64,000 nt of DNA. Origin: Eucalyptus grandis (lineage: Eukaryota; Streptophyta; Magnoliopsida; Myrtales; Myrtaceae). Under the pieces are notes generated by a model. It had not been told where the DNA came from. It saw only the letters and a program-made list of their open reading frames with translations, and did not search any database. Below are positions 59,806 to 64,000 of the stretch, one piece after another. The translations under genes were made by a program, and so were the position numbers. Every line of letters begins with the position of its first letter. Within the stretch, counting starts at the first letter, position 1. Location of the stretch: contig NC_052619.1 of NCBI RefSeq assembly GCF_016545825.1, positions 15,019,501 to 15,083,500 of the forward strand. The letters run 5' to 3'.

Positions 59806-60965
59806 AACATTCGACTGTTTCGACGACTCGGGGATCTACAAATAGAGTCCCAAAAGTTCCAAACTTGTTAAAATTCAGCTGATAAGTACGTGGATACACG
59901 AAACAGAATAATGATAATTTCACTCAATTAAGGATGATCGCGTGTAGCAGTACTAACAAATTGGGGTTCGAATCTTACTACAAACTTCCTAGCCTCCTTG
60001 TCTATGTTATCACCGGGATTGAATAAGAACTTGATCTATAACGAATTTTATGATATTAAAATAAAAGGATACCTAACACTCGACTGTTTCAATGTCCTAG
60101 GAATCTACAAATAAAATCTCAAAAATTTCGAACTTGTTAGAATTCGGCTGATGTGTACGTGGATCCTAAAAAGGATCGAGACAATTTGGATAAAAAAACA
60201 AATTAATTATAATTTCACTCTGTTAAGGATTATCTCAAGGAGCAGCAGTACCATCGGAGTGTGTATTTTACTACAACTTCTAAGACTTCTTGTCTCTTTC
60301 ATCGCCATGATTGGGTAAGAAGTGGATCTCAATAATTTTTATTTTTTTATATTAAAATAAATAAATACCTAATACTCGATTGTTTTGACATCTCAGGAAT
60401 CTACAACTAGAGTCCTAAAGGTTCCAAACCTGTCAGGATTCAGTTGATAACTCAATGCATCCTCAAAATTCTGGAAGGATCAGCGCCACTTGGATACACA
60501 AAACAAATTAATGATAATTTAACTCGGTCAAGGATTATTACGTGGAGCAGCGGTAGGATTATTACATGGAGCAGCGGTACTAAGGAACCGGATTTTGTAT
60601 CTGACTACAATTTCTCAGGCTCCTTGTCTCTGTTATCATTAGAATTTAAAAAACGACATGATCTTAATGAACTTTATGAAAATTAAAATTAATGAATATC
60701 TAACATTCAAGCCTTCTAACGTATCAGGAATCTACGGATAGAGTTCCAAAAGTTTAAACTTGTTTGGAATTCAGCTGATAAGGACATGAATACTAAAGGA
60801 TTACGATTAGGACAATTTGAAATACACTTAAGAAAGTGATGATAATTTCACTCGGTTAAGGATAATCACGTGGAGCGGAAGTGCTGAGGAATTGAAGTTT
60901 TTATCTCACTACAACACTCCTTGTCTCTATCTCGCTCCAAACCTTACATTCATATAAGTTTGTCA
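59806..60965 (+). repeat. Four-copy tandem repeat, units of about 265-330 bp
   Basis: Units start near 59806, 60075, 60371 and 60702. Each opens with AACATTCGACTGTTT-like sequence, then GGAATCTACAAATAGAGT, then 'ttcagctgataag', 'tgataatttcactc', 'ggagcagcggtac' and 'ctccttgtctctgttatc'. Similarity between units is about 75-80% by eye. The third unit has an extra short duplication around 'attattacgtggagcagcggt'. The fourth unit merges into the PME4 5' region. Confidence 0.88.
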
Positions 60966-61011
60966 GAAACCCATTGATGCCTCGCTAATCATCACCACCT
61001 TCTCTTTCAAC
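60940..61011 (+). promoter_or_regulatory. Likely PME4 core promoter and short 5' UTR
   Basis: A TATA-like ATATAAG at 60952-60958 lies about 55 bases before the ATG. It occurs where the fourth tandem unit loses similarity to the others. The conserved promoter block of PME1-3 is absent. Confidence 0.5.
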
Positions 61012-62800
61012 ATGTCGAAGCCACACGCCTTCCTTGCTCTTCCTCTTCTTCTTCTTCTTCTTCTTTTTTCTTTTTCATCCTCTAACTCTCTTGCCCTAGA
61101 AGATGACGATATCCATGCAAGGAACGCCAGCCTCGTCTCGGCGGAAACCGCATGCAACTCCACTCCCGACCCCGCCTTCTGCTTATCCACGCTGCCTGAC
61201 GCTAATGCCACCAGCGACGTCCGCCACTTCGGCCGCTACTTCATGCAGAGATCTTTCTCCCGAGCTTGCAGGTTTCTCTCCCTGGTCGATGAGCATCTCT
61301 TGAGAGTGCGGGCACACCTGACAGCCCCGGAGGCCCGTGCCCTCGAGGATTGCCGCCATGTTGCGGTGCTGAACGTGGAGTTCCTTCTCAAATCTTCCAA
61401 ACTGGTCGATGACAAGGCCAGAGAGCTCCCAGCCAAAGAAGTGGATGATGTTCGGACCCTGCTCAGTGCCGTCCTGACCAATCAGGAGACCTGCTCGGAT
61501 GGTCTCCAGTGGGCGGTGGCCAGCTCGAGGATCAAGGGCGGTCTGCCTGTTCGCCTTTCAGAGGACACCAAGTTGCACAGTGCTTCCTTGGCGCTGTTCA
61601 ACAAAGGTTGGTCCTCGAGGAAGGGCGAAGCGGCCACGCGATACTCTGAGAGCACACTAATGCCTCTTAGACTCAGCCAGGTCTCAGTGAACATGTCAAG
61701 CCTAACGCGTGCTTTTTATGCATCTCTAAGCAAGAAGCATATTTTTGCTGCGGGTCAACATAATACAGTGCTGATCCGCGACATAGTGGTGGTGAAAAAG
61801 GACGGAAGCGGGAACTTCACCAGCATAAACGAGGCCGTCAGGGCAGCTCCGAATAACGTTGATGGATCCAATGGCTACTTCTTGATCTACATAACTGCAG
61901 GCATCTATCACGAGTACGTTTATGTCAACTCGAACAAGAAGAACCTCATGATGGTCGGAAACGGCATCAATCGAACTGTGATCACTGGAGATCGCAACGC
62001 CCATGACGGATGGAGTATCTTAAGCAGTCCAACATTTAGTAAGGAAGCTCTCAAATATATGAATTACATGTCTTCCTTTTCTGTTTGTTTGCAATGATGT
62101 TTCTATTATGGCAACAGAGAATTTATTCAGAATCTCGAACTGTTTTGTGACAGCCGTGGAGGCACCCCACTTTATTGCAATGGACATGACCTTCCGGAAC
62201 ACAGCAGGGCCAGAGAAGGGACAGGCCGTAGCTGTCCGGAACAGTGGTGACCGGTCCACATTCTACCGGTGCAGCTTCGAGGGGTACCAAGACACTCTCT
62301 TTACGCACTTCTTCAGGCAATCCTATAGAGAGTGCGACATCTACGGCACGGTTGACTTCATCTTTGGAGATGCAACCGCGGTGTTTGAGAAGTGCAATGT
62401 ATACCCTCGCCGCCCCCAAAAAGGCCAGTACAATGCCATAACCGCTCAAGCGAGGTCCAATGGGGACGAGGAAACGGGCATCTACTTCCGAAATTGCACC
62501 ATCAGAGCTGCCGATGACCTGGCCAAGAGCAATTACTATGTGGAGACATATCTAGGGCGGCCGTGGAAGGACTACTCGAGGACGGTTTACATGCATACGT
62601 TCATGGACAGTCTGATTCACCCTGCGGGTTGGCACGATTGGAATGGGACTGATTTTGCGCTGAGCACACTCTACTATGCAGAACACAATAATACCGGACC
62701 TGGCTCCAACACCACGAACCGAGTTAATTGGCCTGGATACCATGTGATTAGCTCGGACAAGGAACCGGATTTTGGCGGATCAAACTTCTTCCCTGGATGA
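61012..62800 (+). CDS. PME4: divergent pectin methylesterase with pro-domain
   Basis: Exons are 61012-62038 and 62154-62800, with a phase-1 GT-AG intron of 115 bp at the same position as in PME1-3 and a 557-aa product. The signal peptide contains a Leu run encoded by a CTT repeat. The pro-domain keeps its Cys pattern, and ALEDCR and LTNQETC are recognisable. The basic processing motif is not RRTLL; the equivalent spot reads SLSKKHIFAA. The catalytic residues are intact: Gln366, Gln388, Asp389, Asp410, Arg478 and Trp480. DFIFGDA has Asp where PME1-3 have Asn. After PGYHVISS the protein ends with GGSNFFPG, lacking the last 15 or so residues (WLPxTGVPY-type ending). It is likely an older duplicate with a separate role; activity is uncertain. 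Confidence 0.92.
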
Positions 62801-63408
62801 ATGAACCGACGCTGCGGATGAAGAAGACTTCTACACCTAATTATTCTTAGTTTGCTGCTGGACAAGCAATTGTCTTAGAGGGAGCAACTCACGTTGTAAG
62901 TTTGAGGGAGTAACTTTCCAAGTTGTGTTAGGGTTAGCTCGTTTTGATAGCCGTTATTCTTTTGTTCTTGTTTTCATTTTAGGAATCGATTTCCAGCAAG
63001 AGTTCCGGAGAGATTTAGGATCCACATGCTGGGTAATATAACAAGGTGTTTTTTTTTTTTGCTATTTCTATAGTCGTCGAGGTCGATCAGGACTAAACCG
63101 AAGACGGAAACTTTTCTCGTAAAGCATATTATTATTCTCGCCGCTTGCACAAGATCCAACATACTCTAATAATCTTACGGAGTAAGACCTAATGATTCGA
63201 CATGTTGTTGATAAGATGGAAAGAGCTACCCTTGTTCGCAAATCACTACGTATTTCGATCTTCCCATTACATGAAATTCAAGAACATGAATCGCATGCAG
63301 ACTGAGCTCGGCCAATCTCAATCATGAGTCACAACAAGAGCCGACTGTATATAAGAGACGTCGTTACGAATTTAAAGAATAAAAAGAGAGGCTCATTCCA
63401 ACCTCCAT
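62801..63408. other. Convergent intergenic region between PME4 and PMEI
   Basis: It holds the 3' UTRs of both genes. A poly(T) tract is at about 63049-63060. A clear AATAAA for PME4 was not found. No further ORF is convincing. Confidence 0.6.
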
Positions 63409-64000
63409 TCAAGCCTTCAGGAGCTTGACGATGCCCAAGGCGTTGTTGCACAGCTGCCGGAAGATCTGGTTCCTATGAGACAAGAGGTCCTGCCCAGTCG
63501 CCACCTGCTGGAACACAGCCTCGCAAGCGTCAGCATCGGCTATGGCCGTCTGCACCCACGTGTGCACGTCGCCGTATGCCTTCACGGTCAGCGCAGCGAG
63601 CGAGTCATCGAGCTGCTCGACCGCATCTACGTAGTGCTCGGCGCAGTCGCTGAGCCCCTGCTGGACATCGGGCGCGAGCGTGATGTCATTGAGCAGGCCC
63701 TGGATGTGCGCTGACGTGTCGCTGGCGTTGGTGGTCGCAAAGCGGAGAGCGGCGATGGCGAGGACGCCGATGTCGGTGGCCGAGCCGACCTCCGGGACAG
63801 ACTGGAGGCTCAAGACGCACAGGTCCTTGCGCTTCAACTTTGCGCAGACCTCGTCCACGAGGTTGGTGGTGGAGGCCTTGGCAGCAGTGGTGGCGTTGGT
63901 GGCGGCGGAGGCGTTGGTGGCAGCGTGGTGACCGCCGTGAGCGGCAACGCCACTGTGGCCGAGGAGGGCGAGGCAGAGAGCCAGGGGCAAGAGAGAGGCG
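63409..64000 (-). CDS. Pectin methylesterase/invertase inhibitor, start cut by window edge
   Basis: An intronless minus-strand frame whose stop is at 63409-63411. It stays open to the window end, so the ATG and the first part of the signal peptide lie outside. What remains opens with hydrophobic LLPLALCLALLG, then an Ala/Thr/Asn/His-rich linker, then a four-helix PMEI domain. The five Cys have gaps of 9, 40 and 25 residues (within pair 1, within pair 2, and to the fifth Cys), exactly the spacing known for kiwifruit PMEI (Cys9-18, 74-114, 139). It would be a secreted protein that binds and blocks plant PMEs in the wall. An invertase inhibitor is the alternative. It ends head-to-head in 3' orientation with PME4. 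Confidence 0.92.
   Translation of the reverse strand, partial: ASLLPLALCLALLGHSGVAAHGGHHAATNASAATNATTAAKASTTNLVDEVCAKLKRKDLCVLSLQSVPEVGSATDIGVLAIAALRFATTNASDTSAHIQGLLNDITLAPDVQQGLSDCAEHYVDAVEQLDDSLAALTVKAYGDVHTWVQTAIADADACEAVFQQVATGQDLLSHRNQIFRQLCNNALGIVKLLKA

Noticed and set aside
59806..60965. CRISPR-like array
   Set aside because: Units are about 270-330 bp with no short identical repeats or spacers; this is a plant tandem repeat.

Overview
The window is nuclear DNA of a flowering plant, very probably a woody eudicot. The evidence is intron-containing genes for pectin-modifying enzymes, plant-type Ty1/copia and gypsy retrotransposons, TIR DNA transposons, and long AT-rich intergenic DNA. 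A myrtle-family (Eucalyptus-like) source is a guess from the style of the repeats; the sequence does not prove it.

The host genes are four plus-strand pectin methylesterase (PME) genes of the type that carries an inhibitor-like pro-domain, followed by one convergent PME inhibitor (PMEI) gene cut by the right edge. PME1 (14466-16726), PME2 (27270-29506) and PME3 (54338-57915) are close paralogues inside three large segmental duplicates: unit A about 1.76-17.3 kb, unit B 17.5-30.1 kb and unit C 47.9-58.1 kb. Their promoters, single intron position, 3' UTRs and several kilobases of upstream DNA align. PME4 (61012-62800) is a more divergent member with unrelated flanks, a short intron, a weak processing site and a shortened C-terminus. 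The PMEI lies 608 bp beyond it on the other strand. Together they would encode secreted proteins that de-esterify cell-wall homogalacturonan and restrain that reaction.

The rest is mostly mobile DNA. Unit A holds a complete but defective copia element (1943-7711, TTCCA target duplication) and a Mutator-like element (9535-10449). Unit B has an internal duplication of about 4 kb, and one copy was later hit by a hAT-like element (19502-20595). Because the units are paralogous, these three insertions have visible empty sites in the sister copies, which orders the events. Between units B and C is a nested stack. An older plus-strand copia (30712-40682) carries a 1.4 kb foldback Mutator-like element in its 5' LTR. 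A 4 kb gypsy-like solo LTR splits its RNase H region, and that solo LTR itself holds another TIR element. Next come a decayed minus-strand copia (about 41.1-44.3 kb) with further insertions, and about 2.9 kb I could not identify. Unit C carries several TIR elements, including one that enlarges the PME3 intron to 1871 bp. Between PME3 and PME4 are a gag-only copia fragment and a four-copy tandem repeat of about 270-330 bp that runs up to the PME4 start.

I found no RNA genes, no CRISPR, and nothing I can defend as a new biochemical system. The strongest unusual items are the foldback element, the natural empty-site series, the PME3 Gly-to-Trp change, and PME4 with its repeat-edge promoter and altered C-terminus.
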